Source of the DNA: Candidatus Caccousia avistercoris
GTDB taxonomy: Bacteria > Bacillota > Clostridia > Oscillospirales > Acutalibacteraceae
Assembly: GCA_018715025.1 (NCBI GenBank)
Contig: DVMK01000022.1
Span: 1-6,699 of the forward strand
DNA length: 6,699 nucleotides
Reading direction: 5' to 3'
Under the pieces are notes generated by a model. The model saw nothing but the letters and a program-made list of their open reading frames with translations. It had not been told where the DNA came from and did no database searches. Below are positions 1-5,524 of the stretch, piece after piece; position 1 is the stretch's first letter; each line of letters begins with the position of its first letter. The position numbers and the translations under genes are program-made.

Positions 1-1115
1 CAGTGGATGCAGATTTTGGGGTCGCTTTTGTATTCCCGGTATCCGTCACGGTTGGTGGTGCGGTAAGTCAGGACCTGGAATTCCGGGCAGAGCACACAGT
101 CGTAATGCTCGTCATAGACATACTTCCACCATTCATGGCCGCCCTTTTTGGTCTGAGGCCGTTTGTAAGCGGTGGACAGCACACGCCCATCTTCAAATAC
201 CTTCTTGCAGATATGAGGCGTCTTGTAAGCGGAGTCGGCGACAATGGTCTCCGTTTCCGGGAAAGCCGCTGTTACACGGTCATAGACCTCATCAAAGGCC
301 ACGCTGTCATGGACATTTCCGGGGGTAACGACGGTCTCCAGAATAAAACCATGCTTGTCGCAGGCTGTGTGAGCCTCATAGGCAAACTGCCGCTTGTGCT
401 CTCCCTTGACAAACAAGCCGCTGTCCGGATCGGTCACGCTCCGCTTCACGGCGCGCTCCTTCTCCTTCTTCCGCCGGGCCAGCTTCTTCCTCGAGGTATT
501 GTCCCTGCGCTTCTTTCTTGGTGCCGGAGGTGCATCATCGTCATCAAATGGTTCCTTTCCATGGGCCTCCCGGTCTGCGTTTACCTCCTCCATCAATTCC
601 TTAGCGTAATGCCTGGATGCCACAGGAACCTGAACCTTCACCTGTTTTTTTGTGTTGGCGTTGGCTTTGATATGCGTGCCGTCTATAAAAACTGCCTTGG
701 GGGAGAGATATCCCGCCTGCGCCACTTCCTCCAGGATCCAACGGAATACCTGGTCTACCGTTTCCTCGGTAAAGCGGTGCCGGAAATTGTAACTCACCGT
801 GGAGAAATGTGGGGTCTCCTCCTGCAGGCTGTACCCCAGAAACCAGCGGTAATAAATACTGCCCCGTATCTCCTCCGCTGTCCGCCGCAGAGACGGCAGC
901 CCGTACAGATGCTGGATTAGCACCATCTTGAACAGTACCACCGGGTCTATGCTCGGCCTGCCATTGTCCTCACAATACAGCGGCTCCACCATTTCATACA
1001 GCCGGTTGAAATCCACCGCTCGATCTATTTTCCGCAGCAGATGATCCTGTGGCACCAGGCTGTCTATCCCCACGATCTCGATCACATCTCGTTCCATTTT
1101 TCCTCTTTCCAGCAT
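1..1115 (-). CDS. IS1182-type DDE transposase, 3' end cut by window edge
   Basis: DNA-binding and strand-transfer enzyme that would move the insertion sequence encoding it. About 371 residues are visible; the C-terminus lies beyond position 1. The N-terminal part (about residues 18-115, containing VPQDHLLRKID and TPHFSTVSYNFRHRF) matches the InsH/DUF772 N-terminal domain of IS5/IS1182-like transposases. The catalytic fold follows: first Asp at about D145 (FIDGTHIKANAN) and second at about D294 (VADSAYKTP). A highly charged Lys/Arg insertion lies between them (about 197-226). The catalytic Glu would be outside the window. Cysteines C340, C343 and C369 begin the Cys cluster usual in this family. 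I chose the ATG at 1115 (MLERGKMERD) because the TATAAT at 1135-1140 overlaps the next in-frame ATG (1136). The ATG at 1097 has a better AGAGG ribosome site and is a real alternative. No frameshift or internal stop is seen in the visible part. Family assignment is from remembered motifs. Confidence 0.9.
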   Translation of the reverse strand, partial: MLERGKMERDVIEIVGIDSLVPQDHLLRKIDRAVDFNRLYEMVEPLYCEDNGRPSIDPVVLFKMVLIQHLYGLPSLRRTAEEIRGSIYYRWFLGYSLQEETPHFSTVSYNFRHRFTEETVDQVFRWILEEVAQAGYLSPKAVFIDGTHIKANANTKKQVKVQVPVASRHYAKELMEEVNADREAHGKEPFDDDDAPPAPRKKRRDNTSRKKLARRKKEKERAVKRSVTDPDSGLFVKGEHKRQFAYEAHTACDKHGFILETVVTPGNVHDSVAFDEVYDRVTAAFPETETIVADSAYKTPHICKKVFEDGRVLSTAYKRPQTKKGGHEWWKYVYDEHYDCVLCPEFQVLTYRTTNRDGYREYKSDPKICIH

Positions 1116-1134
1116 CTTTCTCACCACCACTTCC

Positions 1135-1140
1135 ATTATA
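1135..1140 (-). promoter_or_regulatory. Promoter -10 box for the transposase
   Basis: A perfect TATAAT reads on the minus strand about 20 bases before the ATG at 1115. No good -35 box is visible at 16-18 bp spacing, where the sequence is GC-rich hairpin (TGGGCT or GGGCTT). Transcription would start near 1128 and give a leader of only about 13 bases. Confidence 0.5.
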
Positions 1141-1153
1141 CCTTATACACGCG

Positions 1154-1181
1154 AAAAAGCCCAGCCTTCGCTGGACTTTTT
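1154..1181 (-). terminator. Rho-independent terminator downstream of serS (or IS end hairpin)
   Basis: On the minus strand the stem is AAAAAGTCCAGC, loop GAAG, then GCTGGGCTTTTT ending in a T run. The A and T tracts make the sequence terminator-like in either direction. The one imperfect pair is G-U when read as minus-strand RNA but C-A when read as plus-strand RNA, so it fits minus-strand transcription better, as expected for the end of the parA-parB-serS unit. It begins about 65 bases after the serS stop. It could instead be part of the IS end. Confidence 0.75.
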
Positions 1182-1198
1182 CGACAGGCTGAAGCGGA

Positions 1199-1214
1199 TG
1201 TTTCATGTGAAACA
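1199..1214. promoter_or_regulatory. parS: parS site 1 (ParB binding), central CG changed to TG
   Basis: The 16-mer TGTTTCATGTGAAACA differs at one central base from the Firmicutes parS consensus TGTTNCACGTGAAACA. It lies 33 bases past the serS stop in the same locus as parA and parB. It is the core of a larger perfect inverted repeat: arms AAGCGGATGTTTCA (1192-1205) and TGAAACATCCGCTT (1208-1221) around a central TG. The extra 7 bp on each side go beyond the known parS requirement. There is no T run on either side, so it is not a simple terminator. Binding is inferred. Confidence 0.75.
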
Positions 1215-1246
1215 TCCGCTTACAGGGAAAAAAGAGAAAATCCTGC

Positions 1247-2530
1247 TCAGGGCTTGATGATCTCCTGGCCGCCCATGTACTTCCGCAGCACCTGGGGCAC
1301 GGTAACGCTGCCGTCGGCGTTCTGGAACTGCTCCACAATGGCGGGCATAACCCGGCTGGTGGCCAGGCCGGAGGCGTTCAGGGTGTGGGCGAAATGAAGC
1401 TTCTTGTCCGCGTCACGGTACTTGATGTTGCCGCGCCGCGCCTGGTAAGACCTGGCGTTGGAAGCGGAGCTGACCTCCTTGTAAATGCCCATGCTGGGGA
1501 TCCACACCTCAATGTCGTAGGTGCGCGCCATGGAGAAGGAGCAGTCCCCGGCGGCCAGCTTGCTCAGGCGGTAATGCAGGCCAAGCTCCTGCACCAGGCG
1601 TTCCGCCTTGTTGACCAGCTCTTCAAAAGCCGCGTCAGAGCCCTCTTCCGTGGTGTACTGCACCATTTCCACCTTGTTGAACTGGTGGCCGCGGATCATG
1701 CCCCGCTCCTCTGCCCGGTAGCTGCCCGCTTCCCGGCGGTAGCAGGGGGTGTAGGCAATGTACTTTCTCGGCAGCTCCTCCAGGGAAAGGATCTCGTCCC
1801 GGTGCAGGTTGACCAGCACGGTCTCGGCGGTGGGCAGCATGAATTTCCGGTCGGCAGAGGTGGGGTTCTGAATCCAGTATACCTCCTCGCTGAATTTCGG
1901 GAACTGGCCCGCCACGTAGCCGCATTCGTAGTTGAGCATGTGGGGCGGCAGGATCAGCTCGTAGCCGTCGGCCAAATGCTCGTTGACAAAGAAATTCAGC
2001 AGGGCCCATTCCAGCCTTGCACCTGCCCCGCGGTAAATCCAGGCGCCGTTGCCGCCAACCTTCGCGCCCCGGGGGTAGTCGATCATCCCCAGGCTCTCGC
2101 ACAGCTCCACATGATTTTTGGGGGTAAAATCAAACTGGGGCTTTTCCCCGAAGTAGTGCAGGGGAACGTTCTGCTCTTTGCCACCGGCAGCCACGTCCTC
2201 GTCGGGCATGTTGGGCAGGCTCAGCATCAGATCCTGCTGCTTTTCCTCCAGCTGGGCCAGCTGGGCCCCGGCCTCCTTCACCTTTTCGGAAAGGGCCTTC
2301 ATTTCCGCCATCAGGGCGGTGGTGTCCTCCCCGGCCTTCTTCATGGCGGGGATTTTCTTGGTGCAGGCGTTTTGTTCCGCCTTCATGCCCTCTACCTTGC
2401 CGGTGAGCTCGCGCCGCTGCACGTCAATGGCCAGAATTTCGTCTACCAGAGAATCCAGGTTCATCTCCCGTTTTTTGATGTTGGCCTTTACCAGATCCGG
2501 GTTGGTGCGGATCCATTTAATATCGATCAT
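1247..2530 (-). CDS. serS: Serine--tRNA ligase (seryl-tRNA synthetase)
   Basis: Cytosolic class II aminoacyl-tRNA synthetase that activates serine with ATP and charges tRNA-Ser (also the precursor step for tRNA-Sec). At 427 residues it has the normal bacterial length. Residues 1-105 form the long antiparallel coiled-coil arm that grips the tRNA-Ser long variable arm (rich in Lys/Glu/Ala, with the turn around 55-70). The catalytic core follows, with the serine-pocket PTAE at 233-236, motif 2 from YRREAGSYRAEERG (264-277) through GHQFNKVE (281-288), the segment SSASNARSYQARR (354-366) and motif 3 GLATSRVMPAIVEQ (388-401) with its ATP-binding Arg at 393. The ATG at 2530 is preceded by AAAAGGAG nine bases upstream. 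The gene is last in the parA-parB-serS unit, 107 bases after the parB stop codon. That gap contains no T-box motif and no clear promoter, so readthrough from parAB is likely. The arm and all three motif regions are intact. Confidence 0.98.
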   Translation of the reverse strand: MIDIKWIRTNPDLVKANIKKREMNLDSLVDEILAIDVQRRELTGKVEGMKAEQNACTKKIPAMKKAGEDTTALMAEMKALSEKVKEAGAQLAQLEEKQQDLMLSLPNMPDEDVAAGGKEQNVPLHYFGEKPQFDFTPKNHVELCESLGMIDYPRGAKVGGNGAWIYRGAGARLEWALLNFFVNEHLADGYELILPPHMLNYECGYVAGQFPKFSEEVYWIQNPTSADRKFMLPTAETVLVNLHRDEILSLEELPRKYIAYTPCYRREAGSYRAEERGMIRGHQFNKVEMVQYTTEEGSDAAFEELVNKAERLVQELGLHYRLSKLAAGDCSFSMARTYDIEVWIPSMGIYKEVSSASNARSYQARRGNIKYRDADKKLHFAHTLNASGLATSRVMPAIVEQFQNADGSVTVPQVLRKYMGGQEIIKP

Positions 2531-2636
2531 GCTTCAGAACTCCTTTTCACAAACAGATTTTAAAAGCATATCCCCTTGCGTTTGCGGGGAGAAAAATTGG
2601 TACAGGAAATAAAAAATACGCCGATTCGCCTGGGGA

Positions 2637-3494
2637 TCACTCGCCGAACAGCTTCATCAGCTCTGCCAAGTCCTCCTCCCCATAGAATTCAATTTGCAGG
2701 GTTCCCTTTTTCTTGGTACCCTTCACCGCCACCTTACGGCCCAAATGATCGTGCAGGGCAAGCTCTACCTCGTCAAAGTACGGCAGGCGGCGCTTGGGCC
2801 GTGGTTTTTCCTGGGGCGGGGCGTTCCCCTGCGCGGCGGCCTTTGCCAGGCGTTCCAGCTGGCGCACAGAAAGGCCCTGTTCCACCGCCAGCTTGGCGGC
2901 TTTTTCCATGGTTTCCTGGCTGGGGAAGGCCAGCAGCGTGCGGGCATGCCCGGCAGAAAGCTCGCCCCGCTCTACCATGTTCCGCACAGACTCCGGCAGC
3001 GTGAGCAGGCGCAGGGCGTTTGCCACCGCAGGGCGGGAACGGCCCACCGTGCGGGCCACCTCCTCCTGGGTAAAGCCGTAGGTCTCGATCAGGGCGGAAT
3101 ATCCGCCCGCTTCTTCCAGGGGGTTCAAATCCTCCCGCTGCAGGTTTTCAATGAGGGCCAGCTCCATGACCTGGCTTTCTGACAGGTCGCGCACCACCGC
3201 GGGGATCTCCTGCACCCCGGCCATGCGGGCGGCCCGCCAGCGGCGCTCCCCGGCCACAATCTGGTACCCGCCGCCAATGAGGGGCCGTACCAGGATGGGC
3301 TGCAGCACCCCGTGCTCTGAAATGGAATCCGCCAGCTCTGCCAGGGATTCCTCGTCGAAATCTTTTCTGGGCTGGGCCCGGTTTGGTTCAATCTCGCTTA
3401 TTTTAATGGCGACGGCGGAATTTTGATCCTCCATATCGTTCTCTGAAAAAATGGCGTCCAGGCCTTTGCCCAGGCCGCCCTTCTTTGCTGCCAT
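2637..3494 (-). CDS. parB: Chromosome partitioning protein ParB (Spo0J), CTP-dependent clamp
   Basis: Binds parS, then uses CTP to close as a clamp and slide along nearby DNA, building the complex that ParA acts on and that loads SMC. At 285 residues it has typical Spo0J length. The N-terminal peptide GGLGKGLDAIFSE (6-18), with basic residues, is the usual ParA-contacting and ATPase-stimulating segment. The ParB N-domain follows with QPRKDF (41-46), the CTP-binding arginine patch GERRWRAA (82-89) and ENLQREDLNPLEEA (116-129). The helix-turn-helix that reads parS is at about 141-166 (FTQEEVARTVGRSRPAVANA). A Pro/Lys linker (224-237) leads to the C-terminal dimerisation domain (238-285). The ATG at 3494 has AAAGGGG seven bases upstream. 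It begins 59 bases after parA and two candidate parS sites lie on either side of the operon. Noc is a paralogue with a similar layout, but the adjacent parA and consensus parS favour ParB. Confidence 0.97.
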   Translation of the reverse strand: MAAKKGGLGKGLDAIFSENDMEDQNSAVAIKISEIEPNRAQPRKDFDEESLAELADSISEHGVLQPILVRPLIGGGYQIVAGERRWRAARMAGVQEIPAVVRDLSESQVMELALIENLQREDLNPLEEAGGYSALIETYGFTQEEVARTVGRSRPAVANALRLLTLPESVRNMVERGELSAGHARTLLAFPSQETMEKAAKLAVEQGLSVRQLERLAKAAAQGNAPPQEKPRPKRRLPYFDEVELALHDHLGRKVAVKGTKKKGTLQIEFYGEEDLAELMKLFGE

Positions 3495-3522
3495 GGAATT
3501 TCCCCTTTCTTCCCGTATTTCC

Positions 3523-3539
3523 GGGGCTTGTCCCGCCCC
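3523..3539. other. Small hairpin in the parA-parB gap
   Basis: GGGGC, a seven-base loop and GCCCC form a 5-bp GC stem in the 59-base spacer. There is no T run after it on the minus strand, so it is not a terminator. It could modulate the parA/parB ratio or be chance in GC-rich DNA. Confidence 0.3.
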
Positions 3540-3553
3540 TGGGCGTCTCTGTT

Positions 3554-4315
3554 TTACTTGCGCTTCAAAATTTCATCTGCCAGGCTGTCGTAGGCCAGCG
3601 CGCCCTTGCTTCCCCGATCAAAATACTGGATAGGCTTCCCGAAGCTGGGCGCTTCAGAAAGGCGCACCGCCCGGGGCACGACAGAGGAAAACACCTTCCG
3701 GGGAAAATACTTTTTCACCTCGTCCACCACCTGCTGGGTCAGGTTCAGGCGGCCGTCGTACATGGTGAGCAGCACGCCCTCAATTTCCAGCTGGCTGTTG
3801 TACTGGCGCTTGACCCGCCGCACCGTGTTCATCAGCTGAGAAAGGCCCTCCAGGGCGTAGTATTCGCACTGGATGGGAATGAGAATGGTGTCTGCCGCGC
3901 AAAGGGCATTGGTGGTGATAATCGAAAGCGAAGGCGGGCAATCGATGAAAATATACTCGTATTTTTCCCGCAAAGGAGCCAGCGCCGTGCGGAGAATGGC
4001 TTCCCGGTGCTCCCGGTCAACCAGCTCAATCTCAGCCCCGGCCAAATCCATGCTGGAGGGGATCAAATCCAGATTTTCATATCCGGTTTTCAGCAGGACC
4101 TCTTCGATCCCCGCTTCCCCCACAAACAGTTCATAGGAGGTTTTCTTTTGCTTCCTCCGGTCCACCCCCACGCCGCTGGAGCTGTTCCCCTGAGGATCCA
4201 CGTCCACCAGCAGGGTTTTCTTTTTCCGCAGCCCCATGGACGCGGAAAGATTGACGGCGGTTGTGGTTTTTCCTACCCCGCCTTTTTGATTCGCAATGGC
4301 TATTATTTTCCCCAT
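3554..4315 (-). CDS. parA: Chromosome partitioning ATPase ParA (Soj)
   Basis: MinD/ParA-family ATPase that dimerises on ATP, coats the nucleoid and is released by ParB; in Bacillus it also controls DnaA. At 253 residues it has the exact Soj size. The deviant Walker A KGGVGKTT is at 11-18, with signature Lys K11 and catalytic-site Lys K16. Walker A' is LLVDVDPQGN (35-44, D38 and D40), and Walker B is IFIDCPPS (122-129, D125). Arginines R189 (YDGRLNL) and R218 (VPRAVRLSEAPSFGKP) fall at the positions known for DNA binding in Bacillus Soj. No extra N-terminal helix-turn-helix is present, which marks a chromosomal (type Ib-like) ParA and not a plasmid type Ia protein. The ATG at 4315 follows GAGAGG at about six bases. 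This is the first gene of the operon and has its own extended -10 promoter. Confidence 0.97.
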   Translation of the reverse strand: MGKIIAIANQKGGVGKTTTAVNLSASMGLRKKKTLLVDVDPQGNSSSGVGVDRRKQKKTSYELFVGEAGIEEVLLKTGYENLDLIPSSMDLAGAEIELVDREHREAILRTALAPLREKYEYIFIDCPPSLSIITTNALCAADTILIPIQCEYYALEGLSQLMNTVRRVKRQYNSQLEIEGVLLTMYDGRLNLTQQVVDEVKKYFPRKVFSSVVPRAVRLSEAPSFGKPIQYFDRGSKGALAYDSLADEILKRK

Positions 4316-4353
4316 GGTTTCCTCTCTGTTGTTATCGTTTCACTGTTTTTTCT

Positions 4354-4362
4354 ATTATATCA
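4354..4362 (-). promoter_or_regulatory. Extended -10 promoter of the parA-parB-serS operon
   Basis: The minus strand reads TGATATAAT, a TGn-TATAAT extended -10 element. Transcription would start near 4347, giving a leader of about 32 bases before the parA ATG. The -35 region at 16-17 bp spacing (TTATCT or TTTATC) is poor, which is usual for extended -10 promoters. No parS-like operator overlaps it. Confidence 0.7.
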
Positions 4363-4386
4363 CGCTTTTCCCCTAAGATAAAGCCC

Positions 4387-4434
4387 CCCTCCGGGGCGGA
4401 AGTCGCGCACCCCTCCGGGGAGGAAGTCGCGCAC
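4387..4434. repeat. 24-bp tandem duplication, two units
   Basis: Units 4387-4410 and 4411-4434 both start CCCTCCGGGG and end GGAAGTCGCGCAC, with a single C/A difference between those two parts. Read on the minus strand, each contains CCCC-GGA-GGGG. The unit nearest parA is followed by TTTATCTT, a weak terminator-like arrangement upstream of the parA promoter. Confidence 0.75.
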
Positions 4435-4435
4435 T

Positions 4436-4452
4436 GGCCGCGTCCCGCGGCC
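4436..4452. repeat. Perfect GC hairpin
   Basis: GGCCGCG, loop TCC, then CGCGGCC: a 7-bp perfect stem with a three-base loop, directly after the tandem repeat. No T run follows on either strand. Confidence 0.6.
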
Positions 4453-4546
4453 TTGGGCCGTGTGGGGGAACACAAGCGCAGCGCCCGCGTTTTTTCAAAA
4501 TAAAGCCAGAAAGGGTTGTTCAAGTGCGCAGCAAAAAAGGGAGCAG

Positions 4547-4597
4547 ACTCCCTCAGTCCCGCCGCTTCGCAGCGCGCCAACTACCAGCGAGACCGTA
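4547..4597. repeat. CTCCCTCAGTC module, copy 1
   Basis: It starts ACTCCCTCAGTC, followed by a near-perfect hairpin (CGCCGC, loop TTC, GCAGCG, one mismatch) and then GCGCCAACTACCAGCGAGACCGTAC. Copy 2 at 5353-5405 shares the 12-base start and the hairpin position. From memory, similar modules are scattered through Ruminococcaceae genomes. Confidence 0.6.
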
Positions 4598-4601
4598 CAG
4601 T

Positions 4602-4688
4602 GTGCCGCGGCAAAGCTGCGGCACGCGTCGAAGCATAATTGCCGGGTTGCGTCCCGCCAATTACGCTTCGCGCTGCTCCAATTTTTCC
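4602..4688. repeat. Two-hairpin element, type A copy 1
   Basis: Hairpin 1 is GTGCCGCGGC, loop AAA, GCTGCGGCAC (4602-4624), 10 pairs with one G-U. The spacer GCGT leads to hairpin 2 (4629-4670): outer arm CGAAGCATAATTG and inner CGGG, loop TTGCGT, then CCCG and CAATTACGCTTCG. The GCG of the spacer can also pair with the CGC after hairpin 2, leaving a bulged T. A conserved tail CTGCTCCAATTTTTCC ends the unit. Confidence 0.75.
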
Positions 4689-4767
4689 TAGGTGAAGAAG
4701 CTAACCCACCGCAGGCGGCGAATGGTTGCCCGCCAGCTACCAGCGAGCCGTACCCCTAAAAATGCGG

Positions 4768-4803
4768 AGGAACTTTCGCAATCGTAAGATTGCGAGTGTT
4801 CCT
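4768..4803. repeat. Long interrupted hairpin
   Basis: The outer stem is AGGAAC with GTTCCT. After a three-base internal loop, the inner stem CGCAATC with GATTGCG closes on the loop GTAA. It is 36 bases long with 13 clear pairs, and lies between element A1 and the next hairpin. Confidence 0.65.
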
Positions 4804-4810
4804 GTAAAGG

Positions 4811-4847
4811 GGCCGGCGTTTCGTGACCCTAAGGGCACAAGCCGGCC
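4811..4847. repeat. Nested hairpin with GGCCGGC stem
   Basis: The perfect outer stem GGCCGGC with GCCGGCC encloses an inner GTG-A-CCC, loop TAA, GGG-CAC stem with a bulged A. It sits 7 bases after the 4768-4803 hairpin and 9 bases before element B1, so the pair resembles the two-hairpin plan of the A and B elements with different sequence. Confidence 0.65.
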
Positions 4848-4856
4848 AAGCGCAGT

Positions 4857-4947
4857 GTGGTGCGGCCGGGCCGCACCACGCGTCGAACGACATATTTCCG
4901 GGGTAACGTCCCCGTAAATCTATCGTTCGCGCTGCCCTACTTTTCCC
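4857..4947. repeat. Two-hairpin element, type B copy 1
   Basis: Hairpin 1 is a perfect 10-bp stem GTGGTGCGGC, loop CGG, GCCGCACCAC (4857-4879). After GCGT comes hairpin 2 (4884-4929): outer CGAACGA with TCGTTCG, middle ATATTT with AAAT, inner CGGGG with CCCCG around loop TAACGT. The tail is CGCGCTGCCCTACTTTTCCC. The layout matches type A, but the stem sequences differ on both arms. Confidence 0.75.
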
Positions 4948-4957
4948 AGACAGGACA

Positions 4958-4997
4958 GCCCCCGGGGTCGAGGGGGCACCGTGTGCCGGTGGCACAC
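4958..4997. repeat. Two adjacent perfect hairpins
   Basis: The first is GCCCCC, an eight-base loop and GGGGGC (4958-4977). The second is GTGTGCC, loop GGT, GGCACAC (4981-4997). They lie only three bases apart, directly after element B1, and neither has a T run. Confidence 0.55.
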
Positions 4998-5054
4998 AAA
5001 CAAGGCGCCGACCGGAGCGGCAGCGGAGACTCACAGCCCCCGCATGCGTCTATT

Positions 5055-5142
5055 GTGCCGCAGCAAGGCTGCGGCACGCGTCGAAGCATAATTGTCGGGT
5101 TGCGTCCCCGCCAATTACGCTTCGCGCTGCTCCAATTTTTTC
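5055..5142. repeat. Two-hairpin element, type A copy 2
   Basis: Hairpin 1 is a perfect 10-bp stem GTGCCGCAGC, loop AAG, GCTGCGGCAC (5055-5077). Hairpin 2 (5082-5124) has the same outer arms as A1, with one extra C in the inner part. The tail CTGCTCCAATTTTTTC is the same as in A1 apart from its last bases. A1 and A2 are the most similar pair in the array. Confidence 0.75.
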
Positions 5143-5157
5143 TAAGTGGAGAAAGGA

Positions 5158-5177
5158 ACCGCACCGCCGCGTGCGGT
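5158..5177. repeat. Perfect 7-bp hairpin
   Basis: ACCGCAC, loop CGCCGC, GTGCGGT, just after element A2. Confidence 0.45.
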
Positions 5178-5231
5178 CGCGGCAAAGTGAAAACCAGATG
5201 TAATGAAAGCAAGTGCGCAGCAGAAAAAATT

Positions 5232-5322
5232 GTGCCGCAGCTTTGCCGCACCACGCGCCGAACGACACATTTCCGGGGTAACATCCCCGAAAATATATCG
5301 TTCGCGCCGTCCTACTTTTCCC
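5232..5322. repeat. Two-hairpin element, type B copy 2, with a hybrid first hairpin
   Basis: Hairpin 2 (5259-5304) is type B: CGAACGA with TCGTTCG, inner CGGGG with CCCCG around loop TAACAT, and tail CCTACTTTTCCC. The first hairpin is mixed: its left arm GTGCCGCAGC is identical to type A2, while its right arm GCCGCACCAC is identical to type B1. Only about 7 of 10 positions can then pair. This suggests recombination or template switching between A and B copies at the hairpin tip. Confidence 0.7.
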
Positions 5323-5352
5323 TGGGTCGAGGCACGCGCAGAAGAAGAACGT

Positions 5353-5405
5353 ACTCCCTCAGTCACGCCGCAAAGCGGCGCGCCAGCTCCCTCTAAGAGG
5401 GAGCC
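5353..5405. repeat. CTCCCTCAGTC module, copy 2
   Basis: ACTCCCTCAGTC is followed by a perfect hairpin CGCCGC, loop AAA, GCGGCG (5366-5380), then by GCTCCCTC, loop TAA, GAGGGAGC (5386-5404). The GAGGGAG arm could also pair with the CTCCCTC at 5354-5360, so two alternative folds exist. Confidence 0.65.
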
Positions 5406-5492
5406 TCATACCGCCCGCCAGCTGCCGGTGTACCGTACCCCTCACATTACGTCTATTATGCCTCTAAAAAACTCCCCTCCCTCTCTGAGAAT

Positions 5493-5498
5493 ATTATA
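5493..5498 (-). promoter_or_regulatory. Possible promoter -10 reading into the repeat region
   Basis: A perfect TATAAT on the minus strand, just inside parS site 2, in an AT-rich patch of otherwise GC-rich DNA. The -35 position at 17 bp is TTTTTT, a poor match. If active, it would make a transcript through all the hairpin elements toward parA. The same patch also contains a plus-strand TATACT. Confidence 0.3.
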
Positions 5499-5524
5499 CT
5501 ACACAAGTCCCCCGAAAAAAAGAG

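Larger units (their letters stand above)
1..1190 (-). mobile_element. IS1182-family insertion sequence, partial (right end only)
   Basis: The transposase and its promoter define the element; only its upstream (right) end is in the window. The boundary is approximate. A plausible terminal inverted repeat is the minus-strand sequence CAGCCTGTCGAAAAAGTCC at about 1172-1190, directly before the parS palindrome at 1192. The matching left end and any target duplication are outside the window, so the boundary cannot be proven here. If the boundary is right, the hairpin at 1154-1181 belongs to the IS and not to serS. Confidence 0.55.

Noticed and set aside
3..920. Plus-strand ORF of 305 codons at the left edge
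   Set aside because: It is antisense to the transposase, which shows the DDE and N-terminal family motifs.
1385..2563. Long plus-strand ORF of 392 codons
   Set aside because: It is antisense to serS, which has all class II motifs.
4481..4500. Terminator reading on the plus strand before TTTTTT
   Set aside because: The only stem available upstream is three base pairs (GCG/CGC), and no plus-strand gene precedes it.
4332..4580. Minus-strand ORF of 82 codons with repeated CATSxPEG
   Set aside because: It overlaps the parA promoter and leader, has no ribosome site, and its repeat is just the 24-bp DNA duplication read in frame.
4602..5322. CRISPR array
   Set aside because: The repeats are about 90 bases, internally palindromic and of two types with irregular spacing of roughly 180-255 bases; no cas genes are present.
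4857..5396. Plus-strand ORF of 179 codons across the repeat array
   Set aside because: The frame runs through several hairpins, the protein is low-complexity Arg/Ser/Gly, and related DNA copies are read in different frames; it is open by chance in GC-rich DNA.
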